A stretch of DNA of 64,000 bases from Methylomonas sp. LW13 (lineage in GTDB: Bacteria > Pseudomonadota > Gammaproteobacteria > Methylococcales > Methylomonadaceae). The stretch lies in contig NZ_CP033381.1 in NCBI RefSeq assembly GCF_016865255.1, positions 2,666,001-2,730,000 of the forward strand. Direction: 5' to 3'. Below the pieces are notes generated by a model, which did not search any database, had not been told where the DNA came from, and saw only the letters and a program-made list of their open reading frames with translations. The translations under genes were made by a program, and so were the position numbers. Shown one piece after another: positions 10,901 through 17,421 of this stretch. Numbering within the stretch: position 1 is the stretch's first letter; the number at the start of each line of letters is the position of its first letter.

Positions 10901-12365
10901 AGATCGTGCCGTAAAAATCGGTTTGCTGATCCGACCAAACCACGACCTCGCCGCCGTTGCCTATATCAATGGCGTCGGCTTGCAGTTGGGTGAAGGGATT
11001 GATTCGGGTTATCGCGGCATTGCGAACCGCCGTGTCATTGCCGTGAAAACCGCCGCCGATACTGATTTTGCCGCCACCCTTGGCACCGTTGGCGGTGATC
11101 GTCGCAGCAGCCAACGTGACGTCTTTGCCGCCGGTGACGGTGATATTGCCGCCGCGTCCGGCAACGCCGCCGGCATCCAGGGTGGCGGAACTGAATACGC
11201 CACCTTGGCTCCCGGCGGTCACGGCGATGTCGCCGCCGTTTTGACTTCCCTTAGTAGACAGTTTGGCGGATACAGTCTGGATGACTCGACTATCGGCGGC
11301 AATCGTAATTCGGCCGCCGTCGGAGACGGTACCTTCGGCACTGAGCGTTCCGGTTTGCAGCACGCGGTCGCCGGTCAGGCGAATATCCCCGCCGCTATCA
11401 CCGTCGGCGCGGACGGTGCCGGTGTCGACGACCAGCCGGCCGTGCTCGACGACATTGCCGCCTTGAGTATTCTCGGCGGCGGACACGTCCAGTGTGCCGC
11501 TGTTACGCACTTCGTCGCCGATCAGTTCTATCGAACCGCCGCGATTAACCAGGGATTTGGCTTCAATCACGCCGCTGTTATTAATCGCGGCGCCGCGCAA
11601 TTGGTCGGCGGCGCTGGCAGTCATGATGACCCGGCCGCCATCGGCGCGGATCAACTGTTTGTTCTCGATCAGTGAATTGACGGTGGCTGGATCGACTTGA
11701 ACGTTGACCAGTTTACCTTCGTCTAATTCCAGTTTTACGCCATCGCCGCCGGCCAGCGCCACCGTGCCCAAACGGGCCTGGACCACACCTTCGTTGCTGA
11801 CGTTGGGGGCCAGCAAGGCCACGTATCCGCCGTCCTTGGCACGGATGTCGCCCTGATTGACGACGCCGGCGTCGCTGCCGTCGCGCTTGAAATGGTAGTT
11901 GCCGGCACGGAAATCCGCATCGCTGATGTTCATCGTCGACGCCGCCATCGCGCCAACATCGACTTGAGCGCCCTTGGCAAACAGCACGCCGTTGGGATTC
12001 ACCAGAAACACCTGACCGTTGGCGGTCAATCGGCCGGCAATGACCGATGCTTCGCCGGCTGCTACGCGGTTCAGCGCGATTGCGCTGGCGTTGGGCTGTT
12101 GATAATCCACGTGGGCATTGGCACCGATGTTGTAGCTCTGCCAGTTGATGATGGCTTTATCACTGCCTTGGACGACATCCATCCGTGCGCCATCTTGGTG
12201 GATTTGGGCCTGTCCCGACGCCACCTGGCCGCCGCTAGGCAGCGCATTGCCGGCCAATTCGGCCAAGGCCGGCTGCCAAGCACCAGCCAAGGCGATCTGT
12301 ATCGCCAGCACCAGAGGATGACGGTTGAAGTGCGGCGTGCGACTTTGGTTAGCATATCGGTTCAT
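1956..12365 (-). CDS. TpsA: giant filamentous-haemagglutinin-type exoprotein with YDG/MBG repeats
   Basis: 3,469 residues. The N-terminus has a signal peptide (cleavage near ALAELAG) and a two-partner-secretion domain (about residues 37-300) with the hallmark NPNG motif in LVNPNGVLFAKGA. Next is a Gly-rich beta-helix (to about 540), an array of repeats with GAVTW and NSLVG signatures (about 590-1690), a second helix part, an MBG-type region, tandem YDG-type repeats (about 1990-3260), and a final Ig-like domain (about 3355-3465). Such proteins are exported through a TpsB pore and act as surface adhesins or biofilm scaffolds. It is the last gene of a minus-strand operon after TpsB and SapC. GAGG lies about nine bases upstream of the ATG. 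No C-terminal anchor or contact-dependent toxin domain (VENN) is seen, so release or TpsB tethering is likely. Confidence 0.93.
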   Translation of the reverse strand: MNRYANQSRTPHFNRHPLVLAIQIALAGAWQPALAELAGNALPSGGQVASGQAQIHQDGARMDVVQGSDKAIINWQSYNIGANAHVDYQQPNASAIALNRVAAGEASVIAGRLTANGQVFLVNPNGVLFAKGAQVDVGAMAASTMNISDADFRAGNYHFKRDGSDAGVVNQGDIRAKDGGYVALLAPNVSNEGVVQARLGTVALAGGDGVKLELDEGKLVNVQVDPATVNSLIENKQLIRADGGRVIMTASAADQLRGAAINNSGVIEAKSLVNRGGSIELIGDEVRNSGTLDVSAAENTQGGNVVEHGRLVVDTGTVRADGDSGGDIRLTGDRVLQTGTLSAEGTVSDGGRITIAADSRVIQTVSAKLSTKGSQNGGDIAVTAGSQGGVFSSATLDAGGVAGRGGNITVTGGKDVTLAAATITANGAKGGGKISIGGGFHGNDTAVRNAAITRINPFTQLQADAIDIGNGGEVVVWSDQQTDFYGTISAKGGSAGGDGGTVEVSSHEALLFGGTVTTLASQGRNGSLLLDPRNITIDSSGQYPQFDFEDPNPTNTLGVTSGFGTGTSVLWSTNVAVTNPYDDFGGQDAGAVYLYNGWSGALIATVTGSHADDRLGSGGITQLVSQNTNTNVNVSFSSLGNFLISSPHWDGGKGAVTWSSGTTGLSGTVSSANSLVGSSASDAVGSGSIVLVDNYYGATGHTWSNDNGYLKYLVLNPQWNGNTGAVTMGSALSGISGVISSTNSLVGAASGDRIGSSGITQFVTEFHDYNSSGALITATEYYRNYFAIASPHWQNGASADAGAVTWASGLAALTGTVSSANSLVGSNANDQIGSGDIKVLYYSNSTNYTSQPSDTPPHGHVNTYRTDAAYVVASPHWDGDKGAVTWLNAATGYASGGATPGFAVSSANSLVGATAGDLVGSGGIQLLSHYTSRSPDTGYTSTHPYYLILSPHFNNGGSTADAGAITWGDGRTITYGTVTTTDLFGNTLTNIPTETSTNNGGVSGVIGSGNSLVGSHAGDQVGSGGASYLGQDPGYMVLSPLWNGSAGAVTFWNATATKTGTLGSANSLVGTTANDHVGGGGILMKDGYYLVLSPDWDNGGATDAGAVTWGSKTSGVSGAVGAGNSLVGSTANDGVGSDVNNIVDVGVADYVVLTPTWDNGGNADAGAASWGSVGSGVSGAISSSNSLIGSHTNDRVGSGGVVTAFNGVETANNWTYTYFYGVISPHWDSDRGAVTFGAEASGIQGTVGSGNSLVGDTAADQVGSGGVKAGQYTELTYNGSTWSGTRTAYYLVISPNWSDGGNANVGAVTKTAAATGITGSISSANSLIGGTAGDQIGSGGVTLLPYDWTTGSGVGQKQYHLDYYSIASPYWDNGATADAGAVTWGSVTTTAGAASPLTGNASAANSLVGTHANDRVGSGGVVALPAEYNNATRVGYVVISPNWGNGTDTQLGAVTWGSRLTGALGAVSSSNSLIGATSGDQVGSGGVTVLTNGYDPINGVSSYNYLVLSPHWHSGANADAGAVTWVAEKTGFAYGESSQGAVVGIGNSLVGSQAGDQVGSDGIIDLGVSYLVGSRHWHNGSAADAGALSWARASIGVAGAVSASNSLIGSYSNQDVGLNQVRLTVNYNTYYYDYLVIDTDWRNGALANAGAVTYGDAFYGIFGEVSDANSVVGTTANSGISFDTGGPWVDYYQYAGTNYFSLLPGFAYDHGDTFVVSFANENSGRVTSGATDPSRITYGMAVGKDMAIAPDVLTNLLGWGTNVTLQASNDITVNSALNVAGLFSSSATLKLEAGRSIYLNADITTDGGNLVLHANDLAANGVVDADRAAGNAVIEVANGVTINAGTGSITMELRDGTGNTEDDSGNITLAGQLLADTISIIHRGTGGASGSKNIVLNSGAGLTANGSGDALVLAAASGGELINNVGSNVLSAGNGRWLVYMHSPSGSTEGGLTGVAGSALPRLYNKTYDGNAPATIVAGNHLIYDYQPSLSVDVGNISKTYGDADPSASSAFSGYVNDDGVTDSATVAGLSGTPSFSIVGGTAGTARAVGSYTVNGAVGSAAISGGAGYSTTIGTGGASGTLTVNKKTLTVTASDDSRAYNGLGYSGGHGVNITGFVNSETSSVLGGSVSYGGTSQGATNAGSYTITGSGYTSSNYDFSYVNGTLTITPYVVSLTGNRAFNGSTNVAAGIFSTGSLVGSETLSLSGTGTVASKNAGTGKTVTLGTLALADGSNGGLASNYTLTGGTHSADISAAGLTVSTSDVSKAYDGGTSAAGTATLTGGTLYGSDSLSGGTFAFTDKNVGSGNKTVSVSGVSVSDGNSGANYSISYANNTSSTITPFVVSLTGNRAFNGSTNVAAGIFSTGSLVGSETLSVSGTGTVASKNAGTGKTVTLGTLALADGSNGGLASNYTLTGGTHSADISAAGLTVSTSDVSKAYDGGTSAAGTATLTGGTLYGSDSLSGGTFAFTDKNVGSGNKTVSVSGVTVSDGNSGANYSISYANNTSSTITPFVVSLTGNRAYNGSSNVAAGIFSTGSLVGSETLSVSGTGTVADKNVGTGKAVTLGTLALADGSNGGLASNYTLTGGTHSADISAAGLTVSTSDVSKAYDGGTSAAGTATLTGGTLYGSDSLSGGTFAFTDKNVGSGNKTVSVSGVTVSDGNSGANYSISYANNTSSTITPFVVSLTGNRAYNGSSNVAAGIFSTGSLVGSETLSVSGTGTVADKNVGTGKAVTLGTLALADGSNGGLASNYTLTGGTHAADITAYVVDLTGSRTYDGTTAITAASLATSTLVGSETLGLSGAGTVADKNVGTGKTLSLGSLALNDGGNGGLASNYTLVGGTLSADITAYTVSLTGNRSYDGSADVAANIFAMSALLGTETLNLSGTGTVADKHVGVGKSVTLGSLALADGSNGGLASNYTLTGGTHNATLTTASLTVSTGNVSKTYDGNTSVIGAAMVSSGTLYGSDSLIGGTFAFTDKNVGIGTKTVTVAGVTVNDGNAGNNYSVSYLNNTTSTISPFVVNLSGGRSYDGTTAVAATDLHIGSLVGSETLTLSGAGSIADKNVGIGKSVSLGSLTLADGSNGGLASNYTLIGGDLRADISQANLVLTTSDIIKTYDGTTSASGTPIVKAGSASQLFGSDSLSGGVYTFIDKNASGGSTVRVSGISVSDGNGGNNYAISYSDNTTSTILPYVIHLTGSRAFDGSNLVNANVFNLGTLVGNETLLLSGAGQMLDSSAGIDKPVDLGTLALSDGGNGGLAGNYTLAGGNPVVTILQSSAGNTPTDTVDAGTVVPDSGGNGGVGNNGSNSGAKTGGLALSALRGADSNRTVQFNIADSGINGGGSSATGLTTGGTGPSQSGNTVHLLASQTLVAGGQMQIVANVEVNDYSSGFSFALPAGALPATAGDSTVSAKMGNGEPLPAWLSFNSQSLSFSTDSAGAAQLPLQVVITQTSASGQQKSIVVTIEKQDQAI
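4100..5860. repeat. 510-bp near-identical tandem repeats inside tpsA
   Basis: The YDG-repeat part contains a 510-bp unit (170 residues) repeated in tandem: boundaries recur at about 4100, 4610, 5120 and 5630, giving three full units and a partial fourth. The first two units (4100-5119) differ at only a few positions; the third has more changes. Each unit encodes two subdomains, one beginning VVSLTGNRA and one beginning LTVSTSDVSKAYDGG. The period is a multiple of three, so gain or loss of a unit keeps the frame. Confidence 0.93.
7300..10570. repeat. Array of about 15-16 degenerate GAVTW...NSLVG repeats inside tpsA
   Basis: In the encoded protein I count 15 copies of NSLVG (or NSLIG/NSVVG), each followed by a GD/ND acidic turn and VGSGG, and mostly preceded by SPHW...AGAVTW. 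Units are about 55-95 residues, with variable loops rich in Tyr, Ser and Asn between conserved cores. Spacing and sequence suggest a beta-propeller-like or FG-GAP-like stack or a beta-solenoid extension. The DNA copies are diverged, unlike the 510-bp array. Confidence 0.85.
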
Positions 12366-12391
12366 AAGACTGTCCTCTCGAATCAGTGCGG

Positions 12392-13120
12392 TTATTCGGT
12401 GCTTACGGCGGCTTTACGCTCCAATAGGCGGGCAAAATTGCTCAACGACGCCAAGTGCAGATAGATCAATCCTAACCAGCCGGCTTGGAACAGGCTGTCC
12501 AACGCATCGCGGCCGATTTTTTGGAAACGCGCCTCATCCACTATCCAAAGGCCGGATAAGGAGTAACGCTCGCCGCTCGGTGATACTGCATCGGCCCTGC
12601 GTTCGGTTAAGAGGTCCAATTCGTGCAAGGTGGCTGCGAATTGCGCGGTCAGCTGCGATTCGGCGTGGAACTCCCGCAAAAAGGCGATGATTTGTTGTAG
12701 GTAAGCTGACGGTGCGCCGTCGACCAGCAAAGGCTCGCCGGCCGTTTCGTTAAAACGCGGGCAAGTGTCGTCAAAACAGACGACCAATTGCTTGTCTTCG
12801 GCCTGTTCGGCAGGTACGAACGGGTATCGGCGAACGAAGGCTGGTATGTAATGTCCGGTCCAACGGCCAGCAGCGTTGACGAACAGGTTTTCGCCGTCGT
12901 TCAAGCCCAGCACTACCACTGGAACGAAGTGGCCGTCGCCGGCTTTGGCGAAGGCGATCGGGTATTCCTTGCCGGCTTCGCTGAATTCGGGACCAATCAG
13001 CGGCACCGAGTTACTGACGCGCGCGTAACCGACGTCTTCGGACGGCGCAATATGCAACCGGCCGTGAGCGGCTGGGTTCAAACTGACGATGCGTTTATAA
13101 AACAGCAATTGGTTATCCAC
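12392..13120 (-). CDS. SapC family protein
   Basis: 242 residues, no signal peptide. The N-terminal pattern (YKRIVSLNPAAHGRLHI, then YARVSNSVPLIGPEF) and the central ARRYPF-like segment (VRRYPFVPAE) fit the SapC family, named after a Campylobacter S-layer locus and found in proteobacteria beside halogenases or surface-protein genes. Biochemical function is not established. It sits between tpsB (47 bases upstream) and tpsA (26 bases downstream) on the same strand, which suggests a role in making or exporting the adhesin. The start is a GTG at 13120 with a weak ribosome site; no better ATG lies nearby. Family assignment is fairly sure, the role is inferred from position. Confidence 0.8.
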   Translation of the reverse strand: MDNQLLFYKRIVSLNPAAHGRLHIAPSEDVGYARVSNSVPLIGPEFSEAGKEYPIAFAKAGDGHFVPVVVLGLNDGENLFVNAAGRWTGHYIPAFVRRYPFVPAEQAEDKQLVVCFDDTCPRFNETAGEPLLVDGAPSAYLQQIIAFLREFHAESQLTAQFAATLHELDLLTERRADAVSPSGERYSLSGLWIVDEARFQKIGRDALDSLFQAGWLGLIYLHLASLSNFARLLERKAAVSTE

Positions 13121-13167
13121 AGTGGTATCGCCGGTTGAGTGGGTGGAAAAATGGCGTCAAAAGACTT

Positions 13168-14889
13168 TTAAAACGCTTTGCTCAGGCTGACCCAAAAATG
13201 AGGCGTTTTGTAAGTGCCGTCCGAATCGTTGCCGTCTGCCGAACGGGCTGGGTTGGCGCCTATGCGTTGGGCAACGCTGCCGCGGATGACGAAATTACCG
13301 GGTACCACCCAGTTGATTCCGAAGCCGCCGCCGCTGAGCGTGTAATGATTAGGCCCGCCTTCGGTGGCATTCGGCCAGAGGTCGTTGTGCAGCGTGATGC
13401 CGCCGTGATCGATGAAGCCGACCAATTCGACATGCTCGTAAACTTCGTAGCGTAGTTCAAAATTCATCAGATAGCCTTCGTCGCCCAGGGCTTCGTTGAC
13501 TGGATAAGCTCTGATGCCGAAAGGCCCGCCCAGACTGAATTTTTCGGAAGAATCCAGATTTTTCGTGGCCAGTTGTCCACTGACGCCGGCATAGAAGCGC
13601 AATTTGTCGGTCAGGCTTTGTAGACGGGAGGCGTTAAGCGAGAACTTTTGATAGGCGCCGCCGGCGCGGGCCGTGGCCCGGTTTTGAGTCTGGTCGGTCA
13701 AGCTTCCCGACAAATCCAGGTTGCCCGCCACCATTGTTGCGCCGAATAGCGTGACCGCGCCGCCTAGCAAGTCGTCCTGATGATCGCCGCTCAGACCGAT
13801 GTAGCCGCTTTGTACCTCTTTATCGCTGACCACGCTCCCGAGGCTGGTGTTGTAATAGTGGCGATCGTCGAAACCGCTGGCCACGTAAAGATTAGTGCTC
13901 ACCCCGCGAAGCAAGGGATAGGTGGCGAAGGTACCGCCGGTCCAGGCCGAACCTTGAGCGTCCAATGACTGAAAGGGTTCACCCAGGGTGTAGTCCAGCG
14001 CGGACGCGGCCAGACCAATCCGCAGCCCGGAGTAGCCTACCGGCAGCGAATAGGCAATTCTGCCGTAAACGTTACCGCTGCCGCCTTGAACCCGTAACGA
14101 GGCCAGATCGCCGAGGCGCAACGGATTATTCAGATTTAGCGATCCGCCGAATTGGTTCATGCCGACTGAGCGCACGCCGGTATTGCTGTAATCCACGGAG
14201 CCGCTGATTAAGTTGCTGGGATCGATTTTCAGCAGCAGGTCGGATTCGCCGGCTCTAGCACCGGCCTTCAGAGTGGAAGAAACCGTGCCGCCGGTCAGAT
14301 CGTTCAACAGCAGGATGCCGCGTTGCATATCGGCCAATCGCAAAGCCTCCCCTGTGGGCTGAGCCGCCAACATGGTTTGTCGGGGAATATCGTTTCGGTA
14401 GACGGCGGCCGGGTCGTCGACCTCCACTTTGCCTAATTTCGCTTCGCGGATCAGGATTTCGACGATGCCGTCGCGAATTTGCTGAGCGGGCAATACCGCG
14501 CGGGCAAAAAAGCCACGTTGCTGGTAATACTCTGCTATATCGCGAGTGATCTTGCGCAGTTCGGCCAAGCTTAAGTCCTTGCCGATGTGGTCTTTCAGAA
14601 ACGCCTGTAGTTCGGCTTCGCCGATCAACTCGGCGCCGCTGATTTTCCATCCCTTAACTTGAATACGGATGTCGCCTTCACCGGCAGGCGCCGGTTGCTC
14701 CGTGATTTCGAACGGGACGTTCGAATCACCCGGCAAAATCGGTTCGGGTTTGATATTTCGTAGAATCGACCCCGCCTCGGGAACCACTTCAGCGGCTTGA
14801 CCGGGAACCGGACAACTGATTAGGAAAGCTAAGGCAGCGGCGCTGAGCCGAATCCGGATGAGTTTGCGATTTCGAAGGGTCGGTTGCAT
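13168..14889 (-). CDS. TpsB: ShlB/FhaC-type outer-membrane transporter
   Basis: 573 residues with a signal peptide (cleavage near GQAAE), a POTRA-2-like domain (about residues 70-160, with ISGAELIGEAELQAFLKDHI and the YYQQRGFFARAVLPAQQI motif), a second POTRA and a 16-strand-type beta-barrel ending in WVSLSKAF with a terminal Phe. Such pores secrete the cognate TpsA, here encoded two genes downstream. The barrel includes an IRAYPVNEALGDEGY segment, matching the conserved loop motif (VRAYP) that reaches into the channel. It is the first gene of the operon tpsB-sapC-tpsA; its promoter should lie in 14890-15443. Confidence 0.93.
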   Translation of the reverse strand: MQPTLRNRKLIRIRLSAAALAFLISCPVPGQAAEVVPEAGSILRNIKPEPILPGDSNVPFEITEQPAPAGEGDIRIQVKGWKISGAELIGEAELQAFLKDHIGKDLSLAELRKITRDIAEYYQQRGFFARAVLPAQQIRDGIVEILIREAKLGKVEVDDPAAVYRNDIPRQTMLAAQPTGEALRLADMQRGILLLNDLTGGTVSSTLKAGARAGESDLLLKIDPSNLISGSVDYSNTGVRSVGMNQFGGSLNLNNPLRLGDLASLRVQGGSGNVYGRIAYSLPVGYSGLRIGLAASALDYTLGEPFQSLDAQGSAWTGGTFATYPLLRGVSTNLYVASGFDDRHYYNTSLGSVVSDKEVQSGYIGLSGDHQDDLLGGAVTLFGATMVAGNLDLSGSLTDQTQNRATARAGGAYQKFSLNASRLQSLTDKLRFYAGVSGQLATKNLDSSEKFSLGGPFGIRAYPVNEALGDEGYLMNFELRYEVYEHVELVGFIDHGGITLHNDLWPNATEGGPNHYTLSGGGFGINWVVPGNFVIRGSVAQRIGANPARSADGNDSDGTYKTPHFWVSLSKAF

Positions 14890-15443
14890 ACGATTCCAAT
14901 TGCTGACATGAATGGAAATGGTCGCCTGTCCGCTTTTTGTCTTAAGGCCGCTAGGTCAGTTACGACTAACGCGGCCCGTCTGGTAGTTACTCGATGCGGA
15001 TTAGCGTGCTCAGACAAAATAGCTGCTCGATCATAACCGTTCGGCTCAGTTGCCGCAAAGGATAGTTTCCGACAGACCACAAGAACGGTATGGAAATAAT
15101 ATAGTCGATTTAAAATGAGTCGAACGCAAAAATTTGCCTAGCTTTAATTCAAGCGCGTTAATTAGGTTTCTAGTTTGAGCAAACCGCGGCTTTTCGCGCT
15201 GTGACCGACTATATTGTCAACTTCTCTAATATGCGGCGCTTGTCATTAGCCATGGGCTTACCTGCCGCCCTGTGGCTAGGAAATGAAAATAGCAGCCCAA
15301 CGACCTGTCGCGGTGTCCGAAAAAAGTTGCCCACTACAACTCGACCTTGATGATCGTCACCGCCGCGAAATCCGGAACCCCGTTACCGGAATGGATTAAC
15401 TGCGAGGTCTGACGGATGCCGCCACCGCGACACATGAAATGCC
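14890..15443. other. Intergenic region between tpsB and the TetR gene
   Basis: About 550 bases with no convincing gene. The part next to 14890 should hold the promoter of the tps operon. Near 15343-15440 the minus strand has a short open stretch that ends in a stop and looks like the C-terminal tail of a lost gene, but it is too short to call. Confidence 0.5.
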
Positions 15444-16061
15444 TTAACGGGTTACCAGACACCCTTGCAAAAACAAGCTGACAGACTGACGCACCCAAAC
15501 GTCTATCTCCGCTTCGTCGGGCGTCGGCTCCAAACCCAGTTGTAAGCGCTGTAAGCGTTCGCCACGCACCGCACTGATGAATTGGTCGGCCAGGAAATAC
15601 GGGTCCATATCTATCATTAAGCCGGCCTGTTGCTGGCGGATAAAAAACTGCGCTAACAATCCCAGCGTCCGGCGCGGTCCTTGTTCGTAAAATTGTGTCG
15701 CCAGATCAGGGAAACGAGGTGATTCGCCGATCAATATCGCCCGCATCCGCAATACATCCGGACGGGTAATCCGATACAAAAACTGCCGGGCAAAATTGGT
15801 CAACGCCTCTTCCAATTCGCAATCGTCGGACAGGCTACCGATAAATTGATCACTGCAACGCCGGATCAACGCGCCGAACAAGCCGGCTTTGCCGCCGAAT
15901 TGGCTATAGATCGTCCGCAGCGATACCCGCGCATCGCGGGCGATGGTTTCCATACTCAGGTTTCCGTAACCGTTTTCAAGAAAAAGCTGTAAGGCTGCAT
16001 CGAGTAATCGATCCCGACTTTGCTGTTCATCGCCCTTACAGGGACGTCCACATTTAACCAT
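15444..16061 (-). CDS. TetR/AcrR-family repressor of the adjacent RND efflux operon
   Basis: 205 residues. The N-terminal TetR helix-turn-helix is clear (about residues 12-60: RLLDAALQLFLENGYGNLSM, then SLRTIYSQFGGKAGLF); the C-terminal half is an effector-binding and dimerisation domain of AcrR type. It is divergent from the adaptor gene at 16171, and the spacer holds a palindrome (16118-16133). By analogy with acrR/acrAB-type loci it most likely represses the efflux operon and itself until a toxic ligand binds. Confidence 0.9.
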   Translation of the reverse strand: MVKCGRPCKGDEQQSRDRLLDAALQLFLENGYGNLSMETIARDARVSLRTIYSQFGGKAGLFGALIRRCSDQFIGSLSDDCELEEALTNFARQFLYRITRPDVLRMRAILIGESPRFPDLATQFYEQGPRRTLGLLAQFFIRQQQAGLMIDMDPYFLADQFISAVRGERLQRLQLGLEPTPDEAEIDVWVRQSVSLFLQGCLVTR

Positions 16062-16117
16062 GCTGTGTGATTCGCGAAATGAATTGACTTGGATAAAGAT
16101 GATAACCTAGACTAAAC

Positions 16118-16133
16118 GGTAATAGATATTACC
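16118..16133. promoter_or_regulatory. Candidate TetR operator
   Basis: A perfect palindrome GGTAATA-GA-TATTACC lies in the 109-base spacer between the divergent TetR and efflux genes. Size, symmetry and place are typical for a TetR-family operator; binding itself is inferred. Confidence 0.6.
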
Positions 16134-16170
16134 ATTTTTAGTTAAACGACGACTAAGGCAGTACACGGCA

Positions 16171-17418
16171 ATGGCAAAAAAACCGCGCATGACGCTTGCA
16201 TCCCAACAGCCCCCTTCATCGCCGGTAGCGGCTGATTTTGCAGGGCAAACCCATCGCCAAGCACAGCGACATGTGGTAAAGCTCGGCGTGGTCGGCATCG
16301 CCCTGCAACTGACTTTGGCTGGCTGTGGCGATGCCGGAGCCCCTGCCGGCGCAACAGCCGCGCCACCGCCGCCCAATGTAAAAATCGCGCAGCCCTTAAA
16401 CCGCGAAACGACGGAATGGGACGAATACACCGGCCGGATCGAAGCGATCAACTCGGTGGACATCCGCGCCCGGGTTGGCGGCTATTTGGACACCGTCAAT
16501 TTCACTGCGGGCGCCAAGGTCAAGAAAGGCGATTTGCTGTTTCAAATCGACCCTAAACCGCTGAAAGCCCAGCTTAATTATGCGCAAGCCGAATTGGAGC
16601 GCGCCAAAACCAAACGCGAGCTGGCGAAAAACGATTTGACCCGCGCCGAAAACCTGTTCAAAGCCAAAGCCATTTCCGCCGAAGAATACGACATGCGCAC
16701 CAAAGGCTTGCGCGAAGCGGCGGCGGCGGTCGAATCGGCGGAAGCCAACGTGTACACCGCAAAATTAAACCTGGAATACACCGAAATCCGCGCGCCCATC
16801 AGCGGGCGGGTTGGCCGCGAGATGATCACCGCCGGCAATCTGGTCAAAGCCGACGACACCGTGCTGACCAATATTGTGTCCACTGATCCGGTTTACGTGT
16901 ACGTCGATGCCGACGAACAATCGGTGTTGCGTTACCGCCGGCATGCCCAGCAACACGGCCAAAGCACCGCCGATCTAAAAGGTACGCCGGTACAACTGGC
17001 GGTGGCCGATGAAACCGATTTTCCGCATCAAGGCAAACTGGACTACATCGCCCCGCGCGAGGATGCCGCCACCGGCACTCTGAGTTTGCGCGGCGTGTTC
17101 GCCAATCCGGACGAATTGCTCAGCCCCGGTTTTTTTGCGCGGTTGCGAGTGCAAGCCTCGGCATCGTACCCTGCCCTGTTAGTGCCCGACCGCGCCGTCG
17201 CCACCGATCAGGCGCAGCGGTTTGTCTGGGTCATCAACCAGGACAACCAAGCCGAGTACCGTCAAGTTACCCCAGGCTCGCGCATCGGCGAGATGCGGGT
17301 GATCCGCAGCGGCCTGCAAGCCGGTGACTGGGTGGTAGTAGAAGGCGTGCAAAAGCTCAAACCCGGCGCCAAAGTCAATCCGGAACGCATCGATTTGACC
17401 GCGCCGGGAGCACAATAA
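16171..17418 (+). CDS. RND efflux periplasmic adaptor (membrane fusion protein)
   Basis: 415 residues of the MexA/AcrA family, linking the inner-membrane pump to the outer-membrane channel. Visible are the split lipoyl domain (VDIRARVGGYLDTVNFTAG and LNLEYTEIRAPISGRVG), an alpha-hairpin between them (about residues 130-190), and beta-barrel and membrane-proximal domains to the end. A lipobox (LTLAGC, Cys52) indicates a lipoprotein, but Cys52 is far from the ATG at 16171. A GTG at 16273 would place the Cys at residue 18 and give a normal lipoprotein signal, so the true start may be there. It is the first gene of the operon, four bases before the pump gene. Confidence 0.92.
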   Translation: MAKKPRMTLASQQPPSSPVAADFAGQTHRQAQRHVVKLGVVGIALQLTLAGCGDAGAPAGATAAPPPPNVKIAQPLNRETTEWDEYTGRIEAINSVDIRARVGGYLDTVNFTAGAKVKKGDLLFQIDPKPLKAQLNYAQAELERAKTKRELAKNDLTRAENLFKAKAISAEEYDMRTKGLREAAAAVESAEANVYTAKLNLEYTEIRAPISGRVGREMITAGNLVKADDTVLTNIVSTDPVYVYVDADEQSVLRYRRHAQQHGQSTADLKGTPVQLAVADETDFPHQGKLDYIAPREDAATGTLSLRGVFANPDELLSPGFFARLRVQASASYPALLVPDRAVATDQAQRFVWVINQDNQAEYRQVTPGSRIGEMRVIRSGLQAGDWVVVEGVQKLKPGAKVNPERIDLTAPGAQ

Positions 17419-17421
17419 GCT

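Noticed and set aside
2230-11920. Many open frames of 60-276 codons on the plus strand opposite tpsA (for example 4095-4592, 9738-10148, 10845-11675)
   Set aside because: They mirror the repetitive, GC-biased codons of tpsA, lack ribosome sites and family resemblance, and repeat with the 510-bp period.
15343-15440. Short minus-strand frame with a C-terminus-like sequence downstream of the TetR gene
   Set aside because: About 33 codons without start signals; might be a gene remnant but cannot be supported.
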